64,000 nt of DNA, taken from the NCBI RefSeq assembly GCF_018618415.1, contig NZ_JACSMA010000001.1:1178001-1242000 (forward strand), in the 5' to 3' direction. The stretch is from Exiguobacterium sp. s146 (GTDB lineage Bacteria > Bacillota > Bacilli > Exiguobacteriales > Exiguobacteriaceae). The position numbers and the translations under genes were made by a program. Positions 17,809 through 25,234 of the stretch are shown here, one piece after another; position 1 is the stretch's first letter, and each line of letters begins with the position of its first letter. The notes under the pieces were generated by a model. That model searched no databases. It was not told the DNA's origin and saw only the letters and a program-made list of their open reading frames with translations.

Positions 17809-18522
17809 ATGAAACTGTATGCACATCGTGGCGTGATGGCGTGCTATCCTGAGAACACGATGTCAGCGTTCCGAGCCGCGGTCGACGCCAATGCCGATGG
17901 GATCGAGGCGGACGTCCATATGACGAAAGACGGGGAACTCGTCCTCATCCATGACGAGACGATCGACCGGACGACGGACGGACACGGTCAAGTCGCCTCG
18001 ATGCGCCTGTCGGAGCTGCGACGCGTCAATGCCGGTGTCCCGTTCGACGTCGAGGACCGCATCCCGACGTTGGAAGAGTTGCTCGACCTATGTCGGGGGA
18101 CATCGCTTCGACTCAATCTCGAGGTCAAGACCGATATCGAACGCTACCCGGGCATTGAGGAGCGGCTGATAGACGTCATCGGTAATCAACATCTCCCTGT
18201 CGAACAAGTCGTCTTCTCCTCGTTCAACCATATGACTCTGAATCGGTTGCAGAAGCTGGCGCCAGAGTTCGAACGTGCCGTGCTCCTGGCCCAACCGCTC
18301 TACGATCTCGTCGCGTACTGCGAGAAGGTCGGGGCGACGGCAGTGCATCCGCATGTCCGGACGTTGACCGATGATGAAATCCTCGGGCTTCACGAGTTTG
18401 GGCTCGCGGTACGGCCGTATACCGTCAAAACCGTGGCGGACCTCGAACGCTTCCGCCGTCTCGGCGTCGATGCCCTGTTCGTGAACGACATCGAATGGGC
18501 AAAAGCATATTCAACCCTGTAA
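17809..18522 (+). CDS. Glycerophosphodiester phosphodiesterase
   Basis: The ATG at 17809, eight bases after GAGG, gives 237 residues. GDPD motifs are AHRGVMACYPENTMSAF (catalytic His and Arg), EADVHMTKDGELVLIHDETIDRTT (metal Glu/Asp and second His) and LEVKTD. No signal peptide is present, so it acts in the cytosol, hydrolysing glycerophosphodiesters to glycerol-3-phosphate and an alcohol. It follows the M32 peptidase gene at ten bases, and its stop codon lies inside the downstream terminator. Confidence 0.92.
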   Translation: MKLYAHRGVMACYPENTMSAFRAAVDANADGIEADVHMTKDGELVLIHDETIDRTTDGHGQVASMRLSELRRVNAGVPFDVEDRIPTLEELLDLCRGTSLRLNLEVKTDIERYPGIEERLIDVIGNQHLPVEQVVFSSFNHMTLNRLQKLAPEFERAVLLAQPLYDLVAYCEKVGATAVHPHVRTLTDDEILGLHEFGLAVRPYTVKTVADLERFRRLGVDALFVNDIEWAKAYSTL

Positions 18523-18545
18523 CGTTACGCGTTACGGGGTTTTTA
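18515..18545 (+). terminator. Terminator overlapping the GDPD stop codon
   Basis: CCCTGTAACG and CGTTACGGGG form a 10-bp stem (one T-G pair) with a TTACG loop, followed by five T residues. The TAA stop (18520-18522) is inside the stem. Confidence 0.8.
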
Positions 18546-18775
18546 AATAAAAGGGAAGGGGAAGTGTGGTTAATGTAAAGAAAGCGGTTTCATTCGAATG
18601 TGCTCACGGACATATTGAGAGCACACCGTCGTCTTTACGCCGTTGCTCCGTTGTCTTAAATTAAAGATGTCACCAGCTACATAGCAATCAGATGTAGCAC
18701 ACATTGCAGCACCGCATCAAACTTGTTGAATGCAGTCAATCGGTCAACCCAAGCAGAAAAAGGAGGAAATTTCAC
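18523..18775 (+). promoter_or_regulatory. Upstream region of the DUF4397/sortase unit
   Basis: About 230 bp precede the DUF4397 gene without a credible frame. Two short inverted repeats are visible: GTGCTC/GAGCAC (about 18600-18624) and CTACAT/ATGTAG (about 18677-18697). They may belong to a structured leader. A strong AAAAGGAGG lies just before the ATG. Confidence 0.3.
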
Positions 18776-19573
18776 ATGAAGAAATTGATGTCTTTACTTG
18801 GTACACTCGCCTTGGCGTTCGCACTCATCGTACCGGTCAGTGCAGATGGTCACGAGAACGCGATGGTACGTGTGCTCCACGCTTCACCTGACGCACCTGC
18901 AGTAGATGTGTACGTCAACGGTGAAGTGGCAGTCGAAGGCGCAGAGTTCAAAGCGCTCACAGACTACTTGACTCTCCCGGCTGGAGATTACAATGTGGAA
19001 ATCAAGCCAGCTGGTGATGCAGAGACGGTCGTCGTTGCGGCAGACCTCTCAATCGAAGCAGGCAAATTCTACACAGCGGCAGCAATCGGCCAACTTGAAA
19101 ACATCGAGATCGCAGCCATGGAAGACGATGCGAACTTTGAAGATGGAAAATCGAAAGTCCGCGTCGCTCACTTCGCACCTGACGCACCGGCAGTCGATGT
19201 CGCTCCTAAAGGCGGCGACCCACTCTTCTCGAACCTTGAGTTCAAAGCAGTGAGTGACTACGGTACACTCGATGCTGGCACGTATGACCTCGAAGTCCGT
19301 CCGGCTGGAGCGACTGACGTCGTCAAAGCACTTGACGGTGTCGCCCTCGAAGGCGGTAAAAACTACACGGCGTTCGCGATCGGACTTCTTGAAGGCGAAC
19401 CAGCATTTGAAGTCCTCCTCGCAGCAGATGGTGGGGAAATGGCTGGAGCACCTGACACAGGTCAAGGTGGTCTCGCACAGACAGCATCGATGAACTGGTT
19501 GCTCGCAGCAGCGGTTCTTGGTGCAGCAGCAGCTGGCTTCTATGTCTTTCGTCGTCAGAAGCAAGACGCTTAA
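18776..19573 (+). CDS. Cell-wall-anchored DUF4397 protein (sortase substrate)
   Basis: The ATG at 18776 gives 265 residues. A signal peptide (MKKLMSLLGTLALAFALIVPVSA) is followed by two tandem DUF4397 repeats of about 90 residues, each beginning VRVLHASPDAPAVDVY or VRVAHFAPDAPAVDV. The C-terminus is a sorting signal: APDTG, a variant of LPxTG, then a hydrophobic helix (WLLAAAVLGAAAAGFYVF) and a RRQK tail. A sortase gene overlaps its 3' end, so this is probably that enzyme's dedicated substrate. The ligand or role of DUF4397 is unknown; acidic, Ala-rich composition suits a surface protein. Confidence 0.88.
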   Translation: MKKLMSLLGTLALAFALIVPVSADGHENAMVRVLHASPDAPAVDVYVNGEVAVEGAEFKALTDYLTLPAGDYNVEIKPAGDAETVVVAADLSIEAGKFYTAAAIGQLENIEIAAMEDDANFEDGKSKVRVAHFAPDAPAVDVAPKGGDPLFSNLEFKAVSDYGTLDAGTYDLEVRPAGATDVVKALDGVALEGGKNYTAFAIGLLEGEPAFEVLLAADGGEMAGAPDTGQGGLAQTASMNWLLAAAVLGAAAAGFYVFRRQKQDA

Positions 19574-20159
19574 GCTACTCTTCATCGCAACGTTAGCGTT
19601 CCTTATGATTGCACCGGGCGCAGACGCACCGGACGCGGACGCGAAATTGACGACCGTCGGCTTCGCCGAACCGCTCGTCCTAGCAGCGACCGAGATTGAT
19701 CGACAGTCATTCCGTACCAACTCGTTTATTCCAAAACGACTGAAGATTCCGTCAATTGATGTCAACGCGGTGATCCAACCGGTCGGGAAAGACCGACTCG
19801 ACCGGATGGATACGCCGACCGAGACGGATGAGGTCGGCTGGTATCGGTACGGGGCGAAAGCAGGGGCGACCGGAAACGTGGTCCTATCCGGTCATCTCGA
19901 TGACCTCAGCGGTCCGGCCATCTTCGCGAACCTTGGCGACTTACGCCTCGGAGAATCGGTGACGCTCCAGCGTGGCAAAAAGGCAATCGCGTATGAGGTC
20001 GTTTCCATCGAACGGTATCGGCTCGAAGACGTCCCGCTCGCCTCAATCTTTGCGGCGACCCAGGCGGAACGGCTCCAGCTGATCACGTGTGCGGGTCCTT
20101 ATGACCCCGATTACGGATACCGCGACCGAATCGTCGTCACGGCGATCGCCAAATCTTGA
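19542..20159 (+). CDS. Sortase (class D/F-like)
   Basis: This membrane-bound transpeptidase attaches surface proteins to peptidoglycan. From ATG 19542 it has 205 residues: an N-terminal membrane segment (KLLFIATLAFLMIAPG), then the sortase fold with catalytic His118 (LSGHLDD), Cys183 (LITCAG) and Arg194/196 (YRDR). The start overlaps the DUF4397 gene by 32 bp with no good ribosome binding site, implying translational coupling; an in-frame TTG at 19518 is an alternative. The small size and TCAG context resemble class F enzymes, but class D cannot be excluded. Confidence 0.88.
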   Translation: MSFVVRSKTLKLLFIATLAFLMIAPGADAPDADAKLTTVGFAEPLVLAATEIDRQSFRTNSFIPKRLKIPSIDVNAVIQPVGKDRLDRMDTPTETDEVGWYRYGAKAGATGNVVLSGHLDDLSGPAIFANLGDLRLGESVTLQRGKKAIAYEVVSIERYRLEDVPLASIFAATQAERLQLITCAGPYDPDYGYRDRIVVTAIAKS

Positions 20160-20161
20160 AT

Positions 20162-20209
20162 CAACATAAACCCCCGAGTGCGGATGGTCGTACTCAGGGG
20201 TTTATGTTG
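20162..20209 (+). terminator. Long hairpin after the sortase gene
   Basis: CAACATAAACCCC with CGAGTGCG pairs with CGTACTC and GGGGTTTATGTTG around a GATGGT loop. The stem is long and near-perfect but lacks a following T run, so it may be a terminator or a transcript-end stabiliser. Confidence 0.55.
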
Positions 20210-20224
20210 TAGTGTTGGGAATAC

Positions 20225-20262
20225 AAAAAAACGACCGGGCCGTGATTACGGGCCCCGTCGTT
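20225..20262 (-). terminator. Terminator of the marR gene
   Basis: On the minus strand AACGACGGGGCCCGT... pairs with the complementary arm at 20230-20240 around a short loop, followed by seven T residues. Confidence 0.75.
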
Positions 20263-20263
20263 C

Positions 20264-20701
20264 TTATGCGTCCATTCGGTCAAGGAGTCTTGACAGAAGA
20301 ATCAATTCGTCATCTGAGAAATCAGTGAACACGTCCATCAAATACTCGATTTTCATGTCTTCGAGTGTCTCGAACAAGGCACGGCCTTCTTCCGTCGCTT
20401 GCAATTCGACGACACGACGATCGCGTTCGCTGCGTTCACGGGAGATCAACCCTTTTTTCGTGAGTTCATCCGCGAGAGCGGTGATCATCGAAGCCGAGAA
20501 TTGAAACTCGTTCGATAGAGCCGAGGCGATTTGAGGACTGTTTTGACAAAGCGAGCGGAGGATGAAAAATTCGTTTCGCGTCAAGTATTGTGAGAACATC
20601 GACCGGAGGTTCTTTTTCACTCCGCGGTAGTTCATGCGAATCCCTCGCTCAGCATCGGCGACGAGCTGGCGGCGGGATGCTGTTTGTACAGGTGTTGTCA
20701 T
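20264..20701 (-). CDS. MarR-family transcriptional regulator
   Basis: This 145-residue protein has a MarR winged helix: LTRNEFFILRSL, a recognition helix QFSASMITALADELTKKGLI, and the wing RERSERDRRVVELQATEEG. An in-frame TTG at 20707 is only four bases from GGAGGT; the ATG at 20701 fits better. It is a single gene; the divergent or adjacent targets are not evident. MarR proteins usually repress themselves and stress or efflux genes in response to phenolic or oxidative signals. The ligand is unknown. Confidence 0.88.
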   Translation of the reverse strand: MTTPVQTASRRQLVADAERGIRMNYRGVKKNLRSMFSQYLTRNEFFILRSLCQNSPQIASALSNEFQFSASMITALADELTKKGLISRERSERDRRVVELQATEEGRALFETLEDMKIEYLMDVFTDFSDDELILLSRLLDRMDA

Positions 20702-20792
20702 CCTCAAGAGTACCTCCTACATAAAATATCATTATTTGCATATATTTCATAACATAAAAACATTCTACAACAAAAACATGAAGTCTGTAAAG

Positions 20793-21851
20793 TTATGATG
20801 GCTCTTCACGGGTACGAAGTTCTTGGATGACCTCATCGTAATGTTTCAAATCCGGATAAAAGCGGCGGAAGAAGAACTCGATTTGCTGGTCATCGCCCTC
20901 TGCGAGCAATTTCGCGAGGACGGCGTAGACGACGCCCATCCCTTGGCGGGGTAGGAGCGACGACGGCAACAACGTCGCACATTGGACGGCCCGATTGAAG
21001 TAAAGGTCGAGCGTGTCGCTCAAGTCTTGGAACGTGCGAATCTCCGCGTAATGGAACATGCGCGTCAGCTCGATGATCGTCGATAGGTCCGTGTCGAGCA
21101 GCCAATCGCTCTGGAAGATGGCATTGTCGAGTTTCTCGACGGTGACGTCATTGGCGATATAGTAATTCAAATTATCTCGCGTGATGCTCACTTTGTCCGG
21201 AGATTCGACGATCCGTTCGACGGTCTCTTGCTCGAACGTCCGCAACTGTTTGCGTATATTGACGAACTCGGAGTCGGCGATCTCAAGGAGCCCCGCGACG
21301 CGGCTGAAACTGCGCTTGATTTCCGGAGGGACGGCGTTCGGGTTCTTATACCCGAGGTCATGCTCGATCTCGGCCCAGGCATGCTGCAAGATGGACCGGA
21401 CTTGAATCTCGGCCTCTTTGTCCTCGAAGCGCCGGTACTCCCCCAGGGCGAGCCGCGTGTCGCTCAAGCCGACGACGTAATGGACCGACAAATATCCGAA
21501 CTCGTTCGAGTCGAGCAACGTGGATTTATCAATCGACTGTTCGCGGTCAATCCGGAACTCGTCCTCAAGGATTTGGGCCACGGCCCGGACATCATCGTGG
21601 AAATAGGTCACGATCCGAATCCCCGCCAAATCTTGGACGTCGCGCAACGATCGGTATTGATACGGTTTGCGGGACAGCTTGGCATATAGGCTCTCGGCTT
21701 CCTTCGCTCGGGCGACGATTGAATGGAACTGGATGCCGGCGTCGTTCAACAGCTCGCTGAGGAGCGACTTCAGCTTGGCGGCGAACGCTTCGTAATCTTC
21801 TTTCTCGTTCATATAGTCGAGCATGATCGTATTCATATCCTGTCTCGGCAT
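20793..21851 (-). CDS. (p)ppGpp synthetase-domain protein (RelA/SpoT family) with C-terminal extension
   Basis: The ATG at 21851 (AAGGAG eight bases upstream) gives 352 residues. The synthetase domain occupies about residues 20-210: YQYRSLRDVQDLAGIRIVTYF, EFGYLSVHYVV and EIQVRSILQHAWAEIEHDLGYK are family motifs. There is no HD hydrolase domain and no TGS/ACT region, so it is not a long Rel. It is longer than RelP/RelQ (about 210 residues) because of a helical C-terminal region of about 140 residues of unknown role. It may make an alarmone or act as a specialised pyrophosphokinase. The divergent small gene at 21964 shares the upstream region. Confidence 0.85.
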   Translation of the reverse strand: MPRQDMNTIMLDYMNEKEDYEAFAAKLKSLLSELLNDAGIQFHSIVARAKEAESLYAKLSRKPYQYRSLRDVQDLAGIRIVTYFHDDVRAVAQILEDEFRIDREQSIDKSTLLDSNEFGYLSVHYVVGLSDTRLALGEYRRFEDKEAEIQVRSILQHAWAEIEHDLGYKNPNAVPPEIKRSFSRVAGLLEIADSEFVNIRKQLRTFEQETVERIVESPDKVSITRDNLNYYIANDVTVEKLDNAIFQSDWLLDTDLSTIIELTRMFHYAEIRTFQDLSDTLDLYFNRAVQCATLLPSSLLPRQGMGVVYAVLAKLLAEGDDQQIEFFFRRFYPDLKHYDEVIQELRTREEPS

Positions 21852-21963
21852 CAACATCACTCCTTGTCTCATTATATGTAGTATAGCATCAAAGAAATCG
21901 CTGTCGCATCTGTCGTCCGTGCCTATGATACAATACGGTTTGGAACGGGAAGGAGTGTCACGC

Positions 21964-22191
21964 ATGAGAGTGAGCCATACGTTGAAATCGGCCGAGCGCG
22001 AAAAACTCGAGATCGTCGCCGGATTGTTGCAGCAGGCAGGATATCGGTCTGGTAAGATCGACTGGCAGACCGGCATCAATATCGTTCGAATCAGTCGCGA
22101 AGAAGTGTCGTCTGAGTCGGACGAACGGGCCCGCATCCAAGGCATCGTCGTCCATTTCGGGATCGAGGACTGGACCGCCACGTTTTCTTGA
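21964..22191 (+). CDS. Small hypothetical protein
   Basis: The ATG at 21964, seven bases after GGAAGGAG, gives 75 residues starting MRVSHTLKSAEREKLEIV. It is charged and soluble, with no recognised domain. It is divergent from the alarmone synthetase gene, with a possible -10 (TATGATACAAT) about 35 bp upstream. Function unknown. Confidence 0.6.
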   Translation: MRVSHTLKSAEREKLEIVAGLLQQAGYRSGKIDWQTGINIVRISREEVSSESDERARIQGIVVHFGIEDWTATFS

Positions 22192-22223
22192 ACCCCTCTT
22201 TTTTAAATCGCTGGAAGAAATGG

Positions 22224-22248
22224 GTTTTGTGACTCATTTTTCGGGAAT
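22224..22248 (+). promoter_or_regulatory. Sigma-B-like promoter of the YflT-like stress gene
   Basis: GTTTTG (22224-22229) and GGGAAT (22243-22248) with a 13-bp spacer resemble the general stress sigma-B consensus GTTTAA-(12-15)-GGGTAT. The gene product belongs to a family known to be under sigma-B in Bacillus, which supports the call. Confidence 0.55.
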
Positions 22249-22294
22249 AGTATATTATTCGATTTTAGATCAGCGGACGTTTAGGAGGATGAAT

Positions 22295-22618
22295 ATGTTA
22301 GAAACAAGAATCGTGCGGGATATGACCTCGGTCGACCATGAAGTGAACGGGATGGTATCAGGGGGATGTGTCAACGAGCACATTTACTTATTTGCGAGAG
22401 ATGAAGAATTGACGGTGCGGCTCGCCGCAGAGGCGGGTGTGCAACCATACCGCATCACCGAGAAGGGGCTCTGGGAGTCGCTCATGTCGAAGTTCACGAA
22501 AAACTCGGATGACCGCATCGAGCAGCTCGAGAGCCTCGGTCTGACGAAAGAGATGGTCGAATCGCTCGAAGGGGAGATTCAGGCCGGGAAAATCGTCCTC
22601 GTCTGCGACAAGTCATAA
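22295..22618 (+). CDS. General stress protein 17M-like (YflT family)
   Basis: The ATG at 22295 is six bases after AGGAGG (an in-frame ATG at 22289 touches the site) and gives 107 residues. The sequence MVSGGCVNEHIYLFARDEELTVRLAAEAGVQ and the later LESLGLTKEMVESLEGEIQAGKIVLVCD match the heat/general-stress YflT domain, a cytosolic protein of unknown biochemical function. A sigma-B-like promoter lies about 45 bp upstream and a strong bidirectional terminator follows, so it is a single-gene stress unit. Confidence 0.8.
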   Translation: MLETRIVRDMTSVDHEVNGMVSGGCVNEHIYLFARDEELTVRLAAEAGVQPYRITEKGLWESLMSKFTKNSDDRIEQLESLGLTKEMVESLEGEIQAGKIVLVCDKS

Positions 22619-22657
22619 AAAGAGCCGGAACTGACAATGTCAGTCCCGGCTCTTTTC
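22619..22657. terminator. Bidirectional terminator
   Basis: AAAGAGCCGG with CTGAC pairs with GTCAG and CCGGCTCTTT around an AAT loop, with A residues before and T residues after. It serves the YflT-like gene and the convergent epimerase gene. Confidence 0.85.
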
Positions 22658-22658
22658 G

Positions 22659-23696
22659 TCATTTCGTCTCATAATAGGCGTTCACGATTCGGCGCAACGA
22701 GCGCTCGTTCAAATCGAGCGGTTTGAATCCGGCGTCCTGTAACAGACGTTTCGTGTTCGCGTCGTCGAATGCGATATCGCGATTCAAGTAAGGATTGAAC
22801 ACTTTCACCATCTCGTTGAACGTCTGCTCGGCTTGGCTGAGCGAAGACGTCGCCGTCTCCGTGATTTTCAAGTGCGGGAAGGCGAGCGCTTGCTTCATAT
22901 AGTCGAGCATCGTCACATTGCGAGGCGGGGCATCGTTCGTCACGTTATAAATCGTGTCCGGTTTGGCGTGTTCGATGGCAGCGAGGAGCACATCGGCCAC
23001 GTAATCGACCGGGACGAGATTCGATGTGCCGGTCTCAGAGCCGAGGAGTCGGATCGGTCCATCCGGTGCCCCGCGACGCTCGAGGCGGCGTTTGAACACC
23101 TCGAGGGCACGCATATAGCCGTACATCGTGAACTTCGAGTCGGCCTCTCCGGTCTTCGAGTCACCGACGATGATGGCGGGACGGAAAATCGAGACGGCGA
23201 GGTGGTCCCGTTCCGCCCAGACGGCCTGTTCGGCGTGGGCCTTGCTCTCCTCATACGGATTATGGAACGTCTGGTCGGTCGCATACAGCGTCTCATCGCC
23301 GACCTCACGTGCTCCGAGCGTATACGCGGTACTGACATGGAAGAAGCGGGGACAATGAAGCGCCTTGGCGAGCGCGAGCGCTTGTCGCGTCCCCGTCAAG
23401 TTCGTCTCGAACAGTTCCTCCCGGAGTTCCTCATCGAATTTGACGAGGGCCGCCATATGGAGCACCAAGTCGAACGAACGGTCATGGTCGGTGATAAAAC
23501 GGTCATCCGCTCCGAGGAACGGGGCCGTCAAATCGCCGGCCAGGACGGTGATGGAGCGAAGTTCGTCCCGAGAGAACATCGCCTCCACTTTCTCAGGCGT
23601 TCTGGCGAGGACGCACAGTGTGTGTCCACGATGAATCAGCTCGCGGGCGAGCCGTCCTCCTAAAAATCCGGTCGCACCGGTCATAAAAATATTCAC
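22659..23696 (-). CDS. Extended SDR / NAD-dependent epimerase-like oxidoreductase
   Basis: This 345-residue protein has the SDR nucleotide-binding motif TGATGFLGGRLA at residues 5-16, an active-site YxxxK (YEESK, ~155), Ser in HVSTAYTLG, and a C-terminal substrate region. The closest resemblance is to the thioester-reductase/male-sterility group of extended SDRs (VLHMAALVKFDEELREELFETNLTGT). The substrate is unknown. It is monocistronic and convergent with the stress gene. Confidence 0.85.
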   Translation of the reverse strand: MNIFMTGATGFLGGRLARELIHRGHTLCVLARTPEKVEAMFSRDELRSITVLAGDLTAPFLGADDRFITDHDRSFDLVLHMAALVKFDEELREELFETNLTGTRQALALAKALHCPRFFHVSTAYTLGAREVGDETLYATDQTFHNPYEESKAHAEQAVWAERDHLAVSIFRPAIIVGDSKTGEADSKFTMYGYMRALEVFKRRLERRGAPDGPIRLLGSETGTSNLVPVDYVADVLLAAIEHAKPDTIYNVTNDAPPRNVTMLDYMKQALAFPHLKITETATSSLSQAEQTFNEMVKVFNPYLNRDIAFDDANTKRLLQDAGFKPLDLNERSLRRIVNAYYETK

Positions 23697-23888
23697 AGCG
23701 TTCTTCCTCTCTTTTCAGTCTCTCCCCATCATAACAAGGGACGGCGGAATGAGCCACTTTCAGCATAAAGAATAAAATTAGGGGTTTAACAATTTTTAAA
23801 GTCGGTTATGACTTAAGGAGAAGCGTACGCAAGGTACGTCATGACAGTGTTGATCTGTCAAATAACTTAAGTGAGGTTTTTTAGAATC

Positions 23889-25184
23889 ATGGCTAATCTA
23901 TTCGGAACAGATAAGGATGGCAACAGGAAGAAGCAAGAAGAGATTGAAAAAACGGTTCAGGAGAAAGGGATTACGCAAATCCACATGTACTTCTCCGACG
24001 TGCTTGGAGACTTGAAGCTACTGACTCTCTCTGCAAAATTGTTGCCGGAAGTCTTTGAAGGGAAGACGATGTTTGACGGTTCATCCATCGCCGGTTTTTC
24101 TTCCATCAAAAACTCAGACTTATTCTTGAGACCGGATTTAGATCGTCCACGCTACGAGCAGGACGGGGACGAGAGCATTCTCGCCTTCTTCTGTGACGTC
24201 TGCACACCGGACGGCGAACGTTACGAGTTCGACCCGCGCAACGTCTTGAAGGATGCCCTCGAGCGGGCGGCACGTGACGGCTACTCGATTTTCGTCGGTG
24301 CCGAACCAGAATTTTTCATCTTCGACGAGAACGGCGACTTTTACGATGAGGCGGGATACTTCTCGACACGCTCGGAAGACAAAGGGTATGAGGTCCGTCA
24401 GCATATCGCCAACCGCTTGAGCGAGGTCGGTTTCAACATCGAGGCGGTCCACCACGAAGTCGCACCGGCCCAGCACGAGATCGGCATCAAATATGATGAC
24501 GCGCTCCACACGGCCGATAACATCCAGTTCTTCAAAGAGGTCGTTCAATTGGCGGCCCAAGAGAAGGGCGCGAAAGTGTCGTTCTTGCCGAAACCGCTCC
24601 GCGACGTGAACGGTTCGGGGATGCACCTCAACATCTCGGTCTGGAAGAACGACAAGGACGGCAACCCGACGGTCAACGCGTTCGAAGAGCCGGAGTCGGA
24701 TTACGGTCTATCGCTCACGGCCCGCCACTTCATCGAAGGGATTTTGAAGCATGCCCGTGCGACGGCCATCTTCACGAACCCGCTCCCAGAATCGTATGAG
24801 CGTCTCGTGCCAGGTTTCGAGGCACCGGTCAACATCTGCTGGAGCCCGTCGAACCGAAGTTCGATGATTCGCATCCCGGCGTCACGCGGCAGCGCGACAC
24901 GCGTCGAGGTCCGTAACCCAGACCCGAGTGCGAATCCGTATTTTGCGCTCGCGGCCTTGATTTATGCCGGACTCGAGGGCATCGAGCAACAACTCGAGCC
25001 GTCAGCACCGAACGAGGACGACTTGTTCGAGTACTCGGCGAAACAGATCGAGAGCCAAGGCATCTCGTCACTCCCGGCGACGTTCCATGAGTCGATTCAA
25101 TCACTCAAGTCGGACCGGTTCCACGATTACTTCAACCACGACTTGATCGACCGCTACTTGTCGCTTATCCAAGTCCGTAAATAA
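23889..25184 (+). CDS. glnA: Type I glutamine synthetase
   Basis: The enzyme makes glutamine from glutamate, ammonia and ATP. The 431 residues from ATG 23889 show MFDGSSIAGF, the ATP-site AEPEFFIF, KPLRDVNGSGMHLNIS (metal His), NRSSMIRIP and RNPDPSANPYFALAAL. The N-terminus (MANLFGTDKDGNRKKQEEI) is longer and different from B. subtilis GlnA, and no GlnR gene is adjacent, so this may be a second glutamine synthetase rather than the nitrogen-regulated glnRA copy. An in-frame GTG at 23871 is an alternative start. Arg62-type feedback region was not assessed. Confidence 0.92.
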   Translation: MANLFGTDKDGNRKKQEEIEKTVQEKGITQIHMYFSDVLGDLKLLTLSAKLLPEVFEGKTMFDGSSIAGFSSIKNSDLFLRPDLDRPRYEQDGDESILAFFCDVCTPDGERYEFDPRNVLKDALERAARDGYSIFVGAEPEFFIFDENGDFYDEAGYFSTRSEDKGYEVRQHIANRLSEVGFNIEAVHHEVAPAQHEIGIKYDDALHTADNIQFFKEVVQLAAQEKGAKVSFLPKPLRDVNGSGMHLNISVWKNDKDGNPTVNAFEEPESDYGLSLTARHFIEGILKHARATAIFTNPLPESYERLVPGFEAPVNICWSPSNRSSMIRIPASRGSATRVEVRNPDPSANPYFALAALIYAGLEGIEQQLEPSAPNEDDLFEYSAKQIESQGISSLPATFHESIQSLKSDRFHDYFNHDLIDRYLSLIQVRK

Positions 25185-25195
25185 GCACGATCTAC

Positions 25196-25230
25196 AAAAG
25201 CCCATTCCTCGTCCGAGGAATGGGCTTTTT
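25196..25230. terminator. Bidirectional terminator between glnA and the peptide transporter gene
   Basis: A perfect 15-bp stem (AAAAGCCCATTCCTC / GAGGAATGGGCTTTT) with a GTCC loop lies between the convergent genes. Confidence 0.9.
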
Positions 25231-25234
25231 ACGC

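Noticed and set aside
23697-23888. Riboswitch or GlnR/TnrA site upstream of glnA
   Set aside because: Short inverted repeats exist (GACAG/CTGTC near 23843-23859), but nothing matches a known aptamer or the TGTNAN7TNACA operator closely enough.
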